Assembly (NCBI RefSeq): GCF_030708075.1
Contig: NZ_CP117982.1
Coordinates: 2,745,302 to 2,809,301 of the forward strand
Reading direction: 5' to 3'
DNA length: 64,000 bases
From: Candidatus Epulonipiscium viviparus
GTDB lineage: Bacteria > Bacillota > Clostridia > Lachnospirales > Cellulosilyticaceae
Position numbers and translations under genes: made by a program. Positions 36,455 through 46,510 of the stretch are shown piece after piece. The stretch's first letter is position 1. Each line of letters begins with the position of its first letter. The notes below the pieces were generated by a model, which worked only from the letters and a program-made list of their open reading frames with translations, made no database searches and had not been told where the DNA came from.

Positions 36455-37147
36455 ATGATAAAGATTAAAAATTTGTATACGTATTATGATGAAAGTATGA
36501 TTATCGAAAATTTATCGCTTGATATTCCGGCGGGAGAAATCGTAAGTCTCATTGGCAGAAACGGAGTAGGCAAAAGCACCACGCTAAAAAGCATCATGGG
36601 TCTCGCCAAAACCCCAAGGGGTAGCATCTCGCTCGACAGCACAGATATCACCAACCTCCCTACCTATAGCAGAGCAAAAATGGGCATCGGATATGTGCCG
36701 CAAGGCAGAGATATATTTCCGCAAATGACGGTAGAGGAAAATTTGGAGCTGGGACTGCAGCCGATTGGAGGTCGTGGAAAAATTCCAGAGTATCTATACG
36801 ACTTATTTCCGATACTGCCGCAGTTTGCAAAGCGAAAAGGAGGAGATTTGTCGGGTGGGCAACAGCAACAACTGGCGATTGCGCGTGCGTTGGTGGCGGA
36901 GCCAAAAATTTTGATACTCGATGAGCCCACAGAAGGAATTCAACCGTCGATAATTGAAGACATTGGTGTGGCCATAAAAAAAGTAAACGAATGGAAAGGG
37001 ATTACAATATTGCTAGTGGAGCAATACTTAGATTTTGTTCTAAAGAATAGTACAATAATAAACGTGATGGAAAGAGGCGAGGTAATTCTGACTGTTACAG
37101 CGGACGTTGCCGATGGAAAGCAAATTCAAAAATTGATGACACACTAA
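36455..37147 (+). CDS. urtE: Urea ABC transporter ATP-binding protein UrtE
   Basis: 230 residues, LivF type. Walker A is GRNGVGKST (about 34-42), the signature is LSGGQQQQLAIARAL, and Walker B is ILILDEPTEGIQPS. VEQYLDF carries the position where other ABC proteins have the switch His (here Gln, as usual for LivF/UrtE). It starts 5 nt after urtD and completes the importer. Confidence 0.93.
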   Translation: MIKIKNLYTYYDESMIIENLSLDIPAGEIVSLIGRNGVGKSTTLKSIMGLAKTPRGSISLDSTDITNLPTYSRAKMGIGYVPQGRDIFPQMTVEENLELGLQPIGGRGKIPEYLYDLFPILPQFAKRKGGDLSGGQQQQLAIARALVAEPKILILDEPTEGIQPSIIEDIGVAIKKVNEWKGITILLVEQYLDFVLKNSTIINVMERGEVILTVTADVADGKQIQKLMTH

Positions 37148-37148
37148 G

Positions 37149-37289
37149 GGGCCGTTGGGGCTCTTAACTCCGCCGGAAAAGGTTGTAAAAGCAACGCTAC
37201 CATTTTATTTGGCAATGATAGTGGTTTTGATGCTAGTAACATTTATACCGCAGATCAGCTTGTGGTTGCCTAGCTTACTAATAAAATAG
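37149..37289 (+). pseudogene. Remnant of a TRAP transporter large permease (DctM) gene
   Basis: An open frame without start codon runs from just after urtE to TAG 37287-37289. It reads GLLTPP, then EKVVKATLPFYLAMIVV, and ends FIPQISLWLPSLLIK. This is the typical C-terminus of DctM large subunits, but the about 20 residues that normally separate GLLTPP from the E-VVKA segment are missing and the rest of the gene is absent. I read it as a decayed fragment left by a deletion next to urtE. Confidence 0.7.
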
Positions 37290-37290
37290 C

Positions 37291-37341
37291 GAAAAATACC
37301 TCTTATGCGAGCATCAGTTGCGGCACAGGAGGTATTTTTTT
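37291..37341. terminator. Bidirectional terminator after the urt operon and the DctM remnant
   Basis: A perfect 11-bp stem aaaaatacctc / gaggtattttt (37292-37302 and 37329-37339) with a 26-nt loop, followed by T on the plus strand and by T on the minus strand as well. It separates the urt operon from the convergent YcxB-like gene. Confidence 0.85.
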
Positions 37342-37858
37342 ATTGATGACATTGGTGGCTTGCCAGTTTTGCCCGAAACAAGTTCCATAAAGTTTCGGTA
37401 TCGCCAGATGCGTTTGGGATGATATACGCCTTCGTTGCAATATAAATATACGTAACATCTTTGCGTTTCCATACGCTGTCGACTTGCGACCATTTAAATG
37501 TCATATGAGAATTATTCGATGCGGCAATAGTAATGCTATCAGATGTGAATGCTAAATCATAAGCAAACTTGGGTTGAGCCAGCTGAAATCGATTACACTC
37601 CTTCTTTATAGATGCCTCAAATGTTACAACGTATACAAAAGGAATTGTAAGCATTACAAAAAATAATACGGCGGCAAAAATGAGTGAATCTTGCGTTTGT
37701 ATTGCAGATACTGTGGCAAATATTCCAAGTAACCCAAATATGGCAACGAACACAACTGCCGCAATCAGCTTGCGTTGATGTATCCAAGCGTCAAATCTGG
37801 CAAATTTAGTAAACTCAATATCGTCTAAAGCAACTGAAAATTTTTGCTTATCTTCCAC
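37340..37858 (-). CDS. YcxB-like membrane protein
   Basis: 172 residues from a GTG start at 37858 with GGAGG seven bases before it. A basic N-terminal region is followed by two adjacent membrane segments (about 31-75), then a soluble C-terminal domain with the pattern typical of YcxB-family proteins: FTSDSITIAASNNSHMTFKW, then YIYIATKAYIIP. The function of this family is unknown. It lies between the urt and ure operons on the opposite strand. Confidence 0.65.
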   Translation of the reverse strand: MEDKQKFSVALDDIEFTKFARFDAWIHQRKLIAAVVFVAIFGLLGIFATVSAIQTQDSLIFAAVLFFVMLTIPFVYVVTFEASIKKECNRFQLAQPKFAYDLAFTSDSITIAASNNSHMTFKWSQVDSVWKRKDVTYIYIATKAYIIPNASGDTETLWNLFRAKLASHQCHQ

Positions 37859-37931
37859 TGTAGCACCTCCTTTATCAGAAAAAGTATACACGATTTTTAT
37901 CTAAATTACTAGATTTAATGTTAAAATTGCC

Positions 37932-37961
37932 TTGAAATTTTCTAGTATTTGGTATTACAAT
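37932..37961 (+). promoter_or_regulatory. Putative promoter of the urease operon
   Basis: TTGAAA at 37932-37937, an 18-nt spacer and TACAAT at 37956-37961, about 34 nt before the ureA ATG. Confidence 0.55.
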
Positions 37962-37994
37962 AAATAAAGTAAATTTTTAGAAATGAGGTAAATC

Positions 37995-38297
37995 ATGCAT
38001 TTAACACCACGAGAAATGGAACGACTGATGATTCATCAAGCGGGAGAACTGGCAAAGGCTAGGCGAGGAAGAGGGCTCAAGCTAAATTATGTAGAAGCGG
38101 TGGCGTACATTTCGTCCGAGCTATACGAGCTGGTGCGCGACGGCAAAACGGTAACCGAGCTGATGCAAATAGGAGCAACTTTTTTGGAGCGAGATGATGT
38201 TATGGAGGGTGTTCCAGAGATGATTGAAGAAATTCAGATAGAAGGAACTTTTCCAGACGGTACAAAGCTGGTTACGGTTCATAACCCAATACGATAA
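37995..38297 (+). CDS. ureA: Urease gamma subunit
   Basis: 100 residues, the normal UreA length. The family start [20 protein letters not shown] and the end segment [13 protein letters not shown] are present. It is a structural subunit of the cytoplasmic nickel enzyme that hydrolyses urea to ammonia and carbamate. It is first gene of ureABCEFGD; TGAGG precedes the ATG. Confidence 0.96.
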   Translation: MHLTPREMERLMIHQAGELAKARRGRGLKLNYVEAVAYISSELYELVRDGKTVTELMQIGATFLERDDVMEGVPEMIEEIQIEGTFPDGTKLVTVHNPIR

Positions 38298-38315
38298 AAA
38301 GAAGGAGCGGAGGAT

Positions 38316-38702
38316 ATGATTCCTGGAGAGATAATATTAGCAAAGGCAGCGATCGAAATCAATGCCGAAAAAAATACAAAGACGATTAAGGTTAGAAATC
38401 TGGGAGATAGGCCGGTTCAAGTTGGGTCTCATTTTCACTTTTTCGAAGTAAACAAACTCTTGCATTTCGAAAGAGCGCAAGCATATGGATATAGACTCAA
38501 CATCGCGTCGGGAACGTCGGTGAGGTTTGAGCCTGGCGAAGAGAAGCTTGTAGAAGTGGTAGAGCTTGGTGGAAATAAAATTTGCGTCGGCCTAAATGGG
38601 ATGACAAATGGAAAAATAGAAACTACAGCAGAAATAATAGAAATGATAGAAGCAGTAGAAGAAATGATGGAATTGACAGAAACGATAGAGGTGTGTAGAT
38701 AA
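38316..38702 (+). CDS. ureB: Urease beta subunit
   Basis: 128 residues. Core motifs are MIPGEI at the start, [16 protein letters not shown] near residue 30-45 and [17 protein letters not shown] near 72-88. After the conserved core the protein carries an acidic, Met/Ile-rich tail of about 27 residues (repeated [16 protein letters not shown]) not seen in short UreB proteins. The stop codon overlaps the ureC start by one base. Confidence 0.95.
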   Translation: MIPGEIILAKAAIEINAEKNTKTIKVRNLGDRPVQVGSHFHFFEVNKLLHFERAQAYGYRLNIASGTSVRFEPGEEKLVEVVELGGNKICVGLNGMTNGKIETTAEIIEMIEAVEEMMELTETIEVCR

Positions 38703-40405
38703 TGATAATATCCAGAAGTAGCTATGTATCGATGTTTGGGCCCACTGTTGGTGATAAAGTTCGGCTGGCAGATACGGATTTATTTATTGAAGTAGAAAAA
38801 GATTATACGGTATATGGAGAAGAAGTTAAGTTTGGTGGCGGAAAAACTCTGCGAGATGGAATGGGATCTAGCGCAACGGCAGCCTCCGACGCCGCACTAG
38901 ATGTGGTAATCACCAATGCTCTGATACTAGATCACTGGGGAATTGTAAAGGCAGACATAGGCATCAAAGACGGCAAAATTGCAGGTATTGGAAAGGCAGG
39001 AAATCCGGATATCCAAGATGGAGTATCGATGATTGTTGGTGCAAGCACAGAGGCTATTGCTGGTGAAAACATGATCATCACCGCAGGCGCGATCGATACG
39101 CATATCCATTATATCTGTCCTCAGCAAATAGAAACAGCGTTATATAGCGGGGTGACCACAATGATTGGAGGTGGCACTGGTCCTTCTGCAGGAACAAACG
39201 CTACCACTTGTACACCCGGCCCTTTTAATATAGAACGAATGCTCGAGGCTGCAGAAGAATATCCAATGAACTTGGGCTTCTACGGAAAGGGTAATTGTTC
39301 CACAGAAGCGCCTCTTGCAGAGCAGATTCTTGCAGGTGCAATGGGACTTAAGTTGCATGAAGATTGGGGATCGACTCCGGCAGCGATCGATCAGTGCCTT
39401 ACAGTTGCAGATAAATATGATGTGCAAGTTGCCATACACACAGACACATTAAACGAGGCAGGATGTGTAGAAGATACTATCGCGGCCATTGCGGGACGAA
39501 CCATCCACACGTTTCATACAGAAGGAGCAGGAGGAGGCCATGCGCCAGACATAATTACTATTGCGGGGATGGAAAATGTATTGCCAGCTTCAACAAATCC
39601 AACCATGCCATATACGAGAAACACGCTAGATGAGCATCTAGACATGCTGATGGTGTGTCATCATTTAGATAAAAAAATTTCAGAGGATGTTGCATTTGCC
39701 GATTCGCGAATTCGCCCCGAGACTATTGCGGCGGAGGATGTGCTGCATGACATGGGAGTTTTTTCGATAATGTCTTCAGATTCTCAGGCAATGGGAAGAG
39801 TAGGCGAAGTAATTACCAGAACATGGCAAACAGCTCACAGCATGAAAGTCCAAAGAGGGCCGCTTCCCGAAGATAAAGCGGGTAACGATAATTTTAGAGC
39901 AAAGAGATATGTTGCAAAGTATACAATAAACCCTGCAATAGCGACGGGCTTTGCGGAACATGTGGGGTCTGTTGAGGTGGGCAAAATCGCGGACTTGGTC
40001 ATATGGAAACCAGCGTTTTTTGGAGTAAAGCCAGAGATGATTATTAAAGGAGGTTTTATTATTGCCGCAAAGATGGGTGACGCCAATGCATCGATCCCGA
40101 CACCGCAACCAGTAATATATAAAAATATGTTTGGGGCAGCTGGAAAGGCAAAATATAAAACCTGCGCAACGTTTGTATCAAAAGCAAGTTTGGAGAATGG
40201 TATCAAAGAGCGATTGGGCCTTGAAAAGATGTTGATCCCGGTATCGAACTGTAGAAATATTGGCAAAAAAGATTTAATACACAACAATGCGACGCCGTCA
40301 ATTGTAGTAGATGCAGAAACCTACGAAGTTGCAGTGGACGCAGAAGTGATAAAAAGTAATGTTGCAATGACACTGCCGATGACGCAGTTATACTATTTAT
40401 TTTAG
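38702..40405 (+). CDS. ureC: Urease alpha (catalytic) subunit
   Basis: 567 residues, full length. The nickel ligands His134 and His136 are in [10 protein letters not shown], and the carbamylated bridging Lys217 is in GLKLHEDWG; both positions follow the standard numbering. The flap Cys and His lie in VCHHLDKK near residues 319-324, with the last Asp ligand further on in [11 protein letters not shown]. All catalytic residues are intact, so the enzyme should be active once the accessory proteins load nickel. Confidence 0.98.
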   Translation: MIISRSSYVSMFGPTVGDKVRLADTDLFIEVEKDYTVYGEEVKFGGGKTLRDGMGSSATAASDAALDVVITNALILDHWGIVKADIGIKDGKIAGIGKAGNPDIQDGVSMIVGASTEAIAGENMIITAGAIDTHIHYICPQQIETALYSGVTTMIGGGTGPSAGTNATTCTPGPFNIERMLEAAEEYPMNLGFYGKGNCSTEAPLAEQILAGAMGLKLHEDWGSTPAAIDQCLTVADKYDVQVAIHTDTLNEAGCVEDTIAAIAGRTIHTFHTEGAGGGHAPDIITIAGMENVLPASTNPTMPYTRNTLDEHLDMLMVCHHLDKKISEDVAFADSRIRPETIAAEDVLHDMGVFSIMSSDSQAMGRVGEVITRTWQTAHSMKVQRGPLPEDKAGNDNFRAKRYVAKYTINPAIATGFAEHVGSVEVGKIADLVIWKPAFFGVKPEMIIKGGFIIAAKMGDANASIPTPQPVIYKNMFGAAGKAKYKTCATFVSKASLENGIKERLGLEKMLIPVSNCRNIGKKDLIHNNATPSIVVDAETYEVAVDAEVIKSNVAMTLPMTQLYYLF

Positions 40406-40414
40406 GAGGCAATT

Positions 40415-40933
40415 ATGCTAATAGAAAAAGTTATAGGAAATATAGAAGATTATCAAAACTATGTTCCCACAAAAATTGAAATTGAGTGGCACGAGCGTCA
40501 CAAGAGAATTATTAAGAAAGGCGATATTGCCATAAGATTTGACGATGCGCAAGCGGCTTTAGGTCTAAAAACTGGCGACGTATTGGCAACAGAGGGGGCG
40601 GTAGCGTATGTTGTAGAAATATTGCCTGCAGAAGCATTGATTATCAATGTGCCAAATGCAGCGATGGTAGCAAAAGTGTGCTATGAAATTGGCAATAGAC
40701 ATGCTCCGCTATATAAAGGAAGCGATCCTCTAGAGTTTTATACAACGGTAGAAGAGCCGATCAAAGTGTTGCTAGAAAAGCTGGGCGTTGCGGTACATGT
40801 TGGAGAGGCAGTGTTTACAGACCAAAATATGATTTCGGGTTCAGCAGGGCATTCGCATTCTCATGATGGCGGATACGATGGCAGTGATGGCAAGTTAGAA
40901 GGTAAATTTTATGCGCACACCCACAAGTACTAG
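40415..40933 (+). CDS. ureE: Urease accessory protein UreE (nickel metallochaperone)
   Basis: 172 residues. UreE delivers nickel to the UreFGD-apourease complex. The N-terminal peptide-binding and central metal-binding domains are followed by a His-rich tail (HSHSHDGGYDG, then HTHKY at the end), which adds nickel-storage capacity. The 3' end overlaps the start of ureF by 23 nt, so the two are translationally linked. TTAGGAGGC precedes the ATG. Confidence 0.94.
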   Translation: MLIEKVIGNIEDYQNYVPTKIEIEWHERHKRIIKKGDIAIRFDDAQAALGLKTGDVLATEGAVAYVVEILPAEALIINVPNAAMVAKVCYEIGNRHAPLYKGSDPLEFYTTVEEPIKVLLEKLGVAVHVGEAVFTDQNMISGSAGHSHSHDGGYDGSDGKLEGKFYAHTHKY

Positions 40934-41579
40934 CTTATACTTGCTGATGCAGGTAAACGATGCGGTATTTCCAATAGGATCTTATAATCATTCGTATGGA
41001 TTAGAATCATATATCGCATATGACAAAATTAAAAATAAGGCAGACGCAATTGCCTATATTTCTTCCAATTTAAAAATAATGGCAACATATACAGAACTGC
41101 TATCGGCATCGTTGGCATTTGACTATGCAGAAACAAACTGTGCCGAAAAATTATGCGAGCTAGACAAAACGCTTCTTGCCTTAAAGTCTGCAAAAGAAAT
41201 TCGAGAAGCCAGCCTCAAATTGGGTAACCGATTTATAAAGACCATAACGTCTATGGGGATAGTGATGAAGTTTGTACACTTGCTTAACTATTCAGTAATA
41301 TATGGTGCGTTTTGTAGTGGCATTGAAGTAGATAAGAGAACCGCGTTGGAGTTTTATATTTATTCGCAAGTCTCGGCAGTTGTTATAAACTGCGTTAAGA
41401 CAGTGCCTCTTAGCCAAACCGAAGGACAGCAAATCTTGCATGAAATGGCAAAAGAATATGACGAAATTATTGACAAAGTGTTGGCTGCACACGAAGAAGA
41501 TCTGGGGTTGGCTTCCCCTGCATACGATATACGATGCATGCAACACGAAACGCTCTATTCGAGATTATATATGTCATAA
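40911..41579 (+). CDS. ureF: Urease accessory protein UreF
   Basis: 222 residues, all-helical. FPIGSYNHSYGLESYI near residues 18-33 is the UreF signature. UreF acts with UreG and UreD in GTP-dependent nickel insertion. The ATG lies inside the end of ureE in another frame, and no better start is nearby. Confidence 0.92.
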   Translation: MRTPTSTSLYLLMQVNDAVFPIGSYNHSYGLESYIAYDKIKNKADAIAYISSNLKIMATYTELLSASLAFDYAETNCAEKLCELDKTLLALKSAKEIREASLKLGNRFIKTITSMGIVMKFVHLLNYSVIYGAFCSGIEVDKRTALEFYIYSQVSAVVINCVKTVPLSQTEGQQILHEMAKEYDEIIDKVLAAHEEDLGLASPAYDIRCMQHETLYSRLYMS

Positions 41580-41612
41580 GCAAAATTGGTAAAATAAGAA
41601 AGAGGAATCTAT

Positions 41613-42233
41613 ATGAATTATGTAAAAATAGGGGTTGCAGGGCCGGTGGGATCGGGAAAAACTGCCTTGATCGAATGCTTAACGAGGAGGCTTTCGGCAG
41701 AATATAGTATTGCGGTTGTAACAAATGATATCTATACAAAAGAAGATGCGGAGTTTTTGGCGCAAAACAGTGTGTTAGAAATAGATAGAATTATAGGAGT
41801 AGAAACGGGAGGCTGCCCGCATACGGCAATACGCGAAGATGCTTCTATGAATTTGGAGGCAATAGATGAGTTGACCAAGCGCTTCGATGACTTGGATATC
41901 ATATTTGTAGAAAGCGGTGGAGATAATTTATCGGCAACGTTTAGCCCGGAGTTGGTTGATGCGACGATTTTTGTAATCGATGTTGCCGAGGGAGATAAGA
42001 TTCCGCGAAAAGGTGGGCCGGGAATAACTCGATCTGATCTATTGCTAATCAATAAGATAGACCTTGCACCATATGTGGGAGCCAGCCTTGATGTGATGGA
42101 GCGCGATGCAAAGTTGATGAGAAAGGGCCGTCCATTTGTTTTTTCAAACATAAAAGGTAATGTGGGCATTGACGAGGTTGTTGCTTGGATTAAGAGTGAT
42201 ATATTATTAGAAGGATATAGCAATGACAAATAA
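41613..42233 (+). CDS. ureG: Urease accessory GTPase UreG
   Basis: 206 residues. The P-loop [10 protein letters not shown] is at about residues 10-19, the metal-binding CPH motif is in [11 protein letters not shown], and FVESGGDNL and [10 protein letters not shown] mark the SIMIBI GTPase. It couples GTP hydrolysis to nickel delivery. AGAGGA precedes the ATG, and the 3' end overlaps ureD by 11 nt. Confidence 0.95.
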   Translation: MNYVKIGVAGPVGSGKTALIECLTRRLSAEYSIAVVTNDIYTKEDAEFLAQNSVLEIDRIIGVETGGCPHTAIREDASMNLEAIDELTKRFDDLDIIFVESGGDNLSATFSPELVDATIFVIDVAEGDKIPRKGGPGITRSDLLLINKIDLAPYVGASLDVMERDAKLMRKGRPFVFSNIKGNVGIDEVVAWIKSDILLEGYSNDK

Positions 42234-43005
42234 TTATGCTCAAATTTCTGAATTAAATATTAAAATGAGAGATAATATATTGTATAATTGTTACTTTACG
42301 TCGCCGTTTAAAGTAATGACACCGTTTGCGGCAGATGATGGGTTTGTATCGGTGATGCTTCTCTCATCATCTGCAGGAATTATGGAAGGCGATACGCAAA
42401 ATATAGCAATAGATATAGAAGAAAATAGCAAAGTGGAGATAACATCTCAGTCATATGAGAAAATTCACAAAATGAAAACTGGCTGCGCAACGAGGGAAAC
42501 AGCCATTTCTGTTGCAAGCGAATCTGAGTTACTATATACCCCGATGCCAACCATTCCGTTTGCAGACTCCGCTTTTGCTAATGTCACAACGGTGAAGTTA
42601 GCGGATGACGCATCGAAGTTGATGTTTGCAGAAGTGTTGGTTGCGGGGCGGGTTCATTATAATGAAGTTTTTCGATATAGATATTACAAATCTAGGCTCA
42701 AAATTTATGTTGCAGAAGAGTTGATATATTTTGATAACGCGAGGTTTGAGCCACAGGAAATGGCGATGTCGGGATTATTGCTATATGATGGGTATACGCA
42801 CCTGTTGCATGCGGTTATGGTAGGATATGGCAGCAAATCGATAGTGGCGATAAGAGAATATTTGAGCAACATAGCGGAGGAAGTACTATTTGGTGTGAGC
42901 CAAGCTCTTGGAGATGCCGTAGTGGTAAAAGTATTGGGATATAATTCGCAAGTATTGATGAGTATTATAGATAAATTGAAGCAACTAAAAAAAGGGTCAC
43001 AGTAA
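42223..43005 (+). CDS. ureD: Urease accessory protein UreD (UreH)
   Basis: 260 residues, on the short side for UreD. The beta-rich scaffold protein binds apo-urease and passes nickel from UreG. Segments such as [26 protein letters not shown] and [14 protein letters not shown] are typical of the family. Its stop codon sits inside the stem of the terminator that serves the opposite-strand permease operon. It completes the ureABCEFGD set. Confidence 0.9.
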   Translation: MTNNYAQISELNIKMRDNILYNCYFTSPFKVMTPFAADDGFVSVMLLSSSAGIMEGDTQNIAIDIEENSKVEITSQSYEKIHKMKTGCATRETAISVASESELLYTPMPTIPFADSAFANVTTVKLADDASKLMFAEVLVAGRVHYNEVFRYRYYKSRLKIYVAEELIYFDNARFEPQEMAMSGLLLYDGYTHLLHAVMVGYGSKSIVAIREYLSNIAEEVLFGVSQALGDAVVVKVLGYNSQVLMSIIDKLKQLKKGSQ

Positions 43006-43016
43006 TCTGTGAACCC
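42987..43016 (-). terminator. Terminator of the oligosaccharide ABC operon, overlapping the ureD end
   Basis: Stem gggtcacag / ctgtgaaccc with one bulged base (42994-43002 and 43007-43016). On the minus strand a run of seven T follows. It may also weakly end the ure transcript, although no T tract follows on that strand. Confidence 0.8.
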
Positions 43017-43023
43017 AATAAAA

Positions 43024-43961
43024 TTATCCCTTTAGCGCCCCAACCATAATTCCTTGTACAAAATATTTTTGTACAAATGGATATAAAATAAGCATAGGAG
43101 CTGTTGATACAACGATAACCGAGTACTGTAACATGTTTTGTAGGTTTTCGCGGTATAAAATTTCTTCCATAGTGTATCCGGCTGACGACATTTCTGTATT
43201 CTGCCCAATGATTAAAATATCTCGCATGATAAGTTGCAATGGATAGTAGTCAGGAGTGTGTAGATAAATCATTGCGTTAAAGAATGCGTTCCAGTGGCCA
43301 ACAGCATAGTATAGCGTGATTACCGCAATGATAGGCTTTGACAGCGGAAGTACAATTTTTAGCAAGTAGCCAATATCGCTGCAGCCATCCATTGTAGCCG
43401 CTTCGAGTAGCTCGTTGGGAATCGACTTCTGAAAATATGTGCGAGTGATAACCATATTCCAAATGCCAAGCGCCCCAGGAATTATCATAACCAGCGGATT
43501 GTCAATAAGATGAAGATCTTTGTATAGCAAATAGGTAGGAATCATTCCGCCGTTAAACCACATTGTGAACGCAAAAAATAGTGTAATCTGATTTCTATAC
43601 GGAAGCTTGGAGCGAGATAGCGCGTATGCTGCCATAACAGTCATCGCAACGTTGATTGCGGTGCCCGAAACTGTATATAAAAATGTATTTTTGAAGCCAG
43701 TTGGAATGCTGTTGTGTTCTAAAATAGCCTTGTACCCATCGAAAGTGATATCAAAGGCCAGAAGACAACTTCTCCGGCAGCGACGCGGGCGCCAGAGCTA
43801 AATGATGATATGAAAATATACCACAAAGGATATAGAATAATTATCGCAGTAAAGATAAGTAAAGCATAAACGATAACATAAAATACCTTGTCGGAATTGA
43901 ACTCCCGCTTAGGTTTTTTTGGTGTAACTAATTTTGTAGTTGGCTGTAAATTTTCTACCAT
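43024..43961 (-). pseudogene. Carbohydrate ABC transporter permease, LplC/YtcP type, with a 1-nt deletion
   Basis: The reading frame starts at 43961 (80 residues, first membrane helix) and breaks near 43753-43755; the rest resumes in another frame and ends at 43024. Adding one base in the short A run at this point restores 312 residues with continuous family sequence, including VFWPFDITFDGYKAIL across the join. The second part carries the EAA-loop segment ELLEAATMDGCSDIG. Either a real frameshift mutation or a sequencing error; the upstream permease shows the same kind of defect. Confidence 0.8.
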
Positions 43962-44894
43962 AAGCTCATCTCCCCATATTTCTGTGCTACTTTATTAACA
44001 ATAAAAATCAGTATAAACGCAATGACAGACTGAAATAATCCTACTGCAGAGGTATAGGAAACATCTGGAAATGATGCGGCGATACCCATCTTATATACAT
44101 AGGTAGAAATAACCTCCGATGCCGATGCGTTGAGAGAGTTTTGCATAAGTAAGGTTTTCTCAAGCCTACATTTAAGATGCGTCCCAAGCTAAGAATCAGC
44201 AAAATGGTTATCTGCGGGATGAGGGCAGGAAAGTCGATGTGGCGGATTCGTTGAACTACGTTGGCGCCATCGACCATAGCCGCTTCGTGTAAACTTATAT
44301 CAACGCCCGTCAAAATCGCAATATAGATGATCGCAGAAAAGCCCATCGTTTGCCAGATCCCAGACCAGACATATACCGACGAGAATGCCTCGGGCATAGC
44401 AAGCAAATTGAGGCTATAGTCTATTCCAAAGACCCCAAGTAGATTGTTGATCAGTCCGTTTCGAGGGTCGAGAGTTTTCATTATGATAGAAACCATAACA
44501 ACAACTGAAATAAAGTGAGGCGCGTATGTAATGATTTGAACCGATTTGCCAAACTTTTTGTTAGGACAGTACTTTAGTAATATTGCCAAAATTACAGGAA
44601 ACGGAATACCCACAACAAGCCCATAAAGACTGATGGTTAAAGTGTTTTTCATGATGTCAGCAAATTGATAATAATCGAAAAAGCGTGCAAAGTGTTCGAA
44701 GCCTACCCACTCGCTTCCCCAAATGCCATCCACTGGTCGATAATCACGAAACGCAATTTGCGCTCCATACATAGGAAAATAGTGGAAAACCAACATATAC
44801 AGCATCGGAAGTAGGAGTAGAAGATATAGTTGCCAGCAATCAAGAAAGGCAGCCTTGGTACGCTCCCATCTAGATTTTTTTGTTTACTATTCAT
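43955..44894 (-). pseudogene. Carbohydrate ABC transporter permease, LplB type, with two 1-nt deletions
   Basis: Three frames together make one LplB-like protein. One base is missing in the A run near 44877-44883; restoring it gives MNSKQKKSRWERTKAAFLD and then YLLLLLPMLYMLVFHYFPMYG. A second base is missing near 44159-44160; restoring it gives NVGFEKTLLMQNSLNASASE. The repaired length is 313 residues, ending at 43955. The central piece (to about 44160) contains the EAA segment LHEAAMVDGANVVQRIR. Overlap of its stop with the LplC start is as in intact operons. Confidence 0.8.
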
Positions 44895-45002
44895 GAATTG
44901 CCTCCTTTTATAGTTTGAAAATTATATATTATCATGACAATTATATGGTACGCTTATTTGGTTGTCAAGCAAAAATTACACCAAAGTTAAGAAAATGTGA
45001 AG

Positions 45003-45032
45003 AAAAAAAGCCTACGATGCGTCATCATAGGC
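45003..45032 (-). terminator. Attenuating terminator between binding-protein and permease genes
   Basis: A 10-bp stem gcctacgatg / catcataggc with one G-U pair and a 3-nt loop, followed on the minus strand by seven T. Its position after the binding-protein gene fits the usual scheme in which the binding protein is made in excess over the permeases. Confidence 0.85.
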
Positions 45033-45041
45033 AACTAGTAA

Positions 45042-46412
45042 TTATTTCTTATTTAGCTTATCTATTTCTACTTGCCAAATTGCGCTTTGAGATTCGAGAG
45101 CTTCCATAACGGTTTGTTCGTTCCAATAGATTTTGTCGGCGGCGGTACTGGTCTTGACGGCATTATTAATTAAAATGGATAGGTCTGATGTGGCAACGCC
45201 GTTGCTTCGCATAAGAGCAATGCTTTCCTCGACTGCACGAGGATCTCGATAGATAGGATATAAAGCTGCCATCCAGTCGTCGGGGCCATCATATCCAGGC
45301 GCAGGGTCCATCCACATGTCATAAGCAAATGCTATTGCTTCGGCCTCATCTTTAGAAAAACTGTTTGGAATAACGAATGCGGAGTCGTTAAATAGCGCCG
45401 TATAGTTTTCTGCATCGGGGCCCTTAGGAAAGACCACCAAGCCGTAGTCATCGGTCATGTCTGTTGAAAATCTTGTTGCAGCTTCAGACTCATTTCCGAG
45501 ATACATGGCAATTTTACCGGTAACAAACAAATCTTGATGCCCATCCCATCTCTCGGGTGCCGTGCCAAAGCCAGTGTCATAATATGCGTTAGCCCACTCG
45601 AAGGCCTTTAAACTTTCGGAAGACATAGTGTTATTGTAAAACATTCCGTCCTCATCTTTTGCAATATAGCTTCCGCCATTTGAAAATACTGCGGCAGCGG
45701 TAAAGTTCCCAGACGAAATAGAAATAGCATATATGTCATTGATGCCATCGTTATCAGTATCGCGTGTAACTTGCTGGCTAATCTCCATAAATTGGTCCCA
45801 AGTCCAGTCTCCCGAAGCTTGCAAATCATATAGCAAATCAGGATCTAGACCAGCTTCTTCAAATAGACGTTTATTGAAAAATAATACTTTGGAAGGGCGG
45901 CTGATAGGTGCAATTCCATAGACGCTGTCTCCTACGGTCATTATTTCTCGAAGAGGTTGGCTCCATTTGGGATCATCCAAATCGAAATTTTCTAGCGTGG
46001 CTAAGTCATAGGCCAATCCGCTGTCTTTTGCAACGCCAACTAGAGAGGCATTAAATCTAAACATGCTTGCTGCTGGCTCTCCAGCCATAGTAGAAGTGGA
46101 GAATAATTCTGGTATATCTTGCCATCTGCCAACACCAATCATTTCAAAGGTGAAATTATGTTTATCCATCATCTCATTGCGATATTCCCAGAGGGCTTCG
46201 TCTTGAGCACTAGCTTTTTCTTCGGGTTCGCCTTGATATTTTGTGGCCCAGTTGCCTAAAGTGATTTTCATTCCGCCAAAATCTTGAATAGCTTCAATAG
46301 GAGCTGGCGATGAAGTATCTGTGGTAACAGGCTCTGGAGTGGTACAAGCAGTGAGGGTTCCGATAACAAGTGTGATTCCAATTAATGAATTAAATAATTT
46401 TGTTGTTTTCAT
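45042..46412 (-). CDS. Extracellular solute-binding lipoprotein (family 1, LplA-like)
   Basis: 456 residues. The lipoprotein signal ends in LTAC at about residues 20-23. The mature protein has the family-1 sugar-binding fold, with SRPSKVLFFNKRLFEEAGLD near 155-175 and a hinge-region KIAMYLGNE. It would capture an oligosaccharide for the two downstream permeases. No ATPase gene is in the operon, as is typical for importers that share an MsmX-type ATPase encoded elsewhere. Both partner permeases are frameshifted, so its present use is uncertain. Confidence 0.87.
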   Translation of the reverse strand: MKTTKLFNSLIGITLVIGTLTACTTPEPVTTDTSSPAPIEAIQDFGGMKITLGNWATKYQGEPEEKASAQDEALWEYRNEMMDKHNFTFEMIGVGRWQDIPELFSTSTMAGEPAASMFRFNASLVGVAKDSGLAYDLATLENFDLDDPKWSQPLREIMTVGDSVYGIAPISRPSKVLFFNKRLFEEAGLDPDLLYDLQASGDWTWDQFMEISQQVTRDTDNDGINDIYAISISSGNFTAAAVFSNGGSYIAKDEDGMFYNNTMSSESLKAFEWANAYYDTGFGTAPERWDGHQDLFVTGKIAMYLGNESEAATRFSTDMTDDYGLVVFPKGPDAENYTALFNDSAFVIPNSFSKDEAEAIAFAYDMWMDPAPGYDGPDDWMAALYPIYRDPRAVEESIALMRSNGVATSDLSILINNAVKTSTAADKIYWNEQTVMEALESQSAIWQVEIDKLNKK

Positions 46413-46432
46413 ATAAAAAACCTCCTTGTGTT

Positions 46433-46466
46433 AAAAACTTGGCGGTTTCCCAAATGGGTTCGCCGT
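46433..46466 (-). terminator. Terminator between glycosidase and binding-protein genes
   Basis: Stem ggcg / cgcc (46441-46444 and 46461-46464) strengthened by ccc / ggg inside. On the minus strand it is followed by AAGTTTTT. The binding-protein gene begins 21 nt later, so readthrough or partial termination is likely. Confidence 0.65.
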
Positions 46467-46510
46467 GATTATGCTGAGGAGCGCCCGCGGTTGTTCTTCC
46501 TTTCTATAAA

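Noticed and set aside
39140-40287. Several antisense frames over ureC
   Set aside because: ureC shows complete family sequence and catalytic residues; the antisense frames have no recognisable product.
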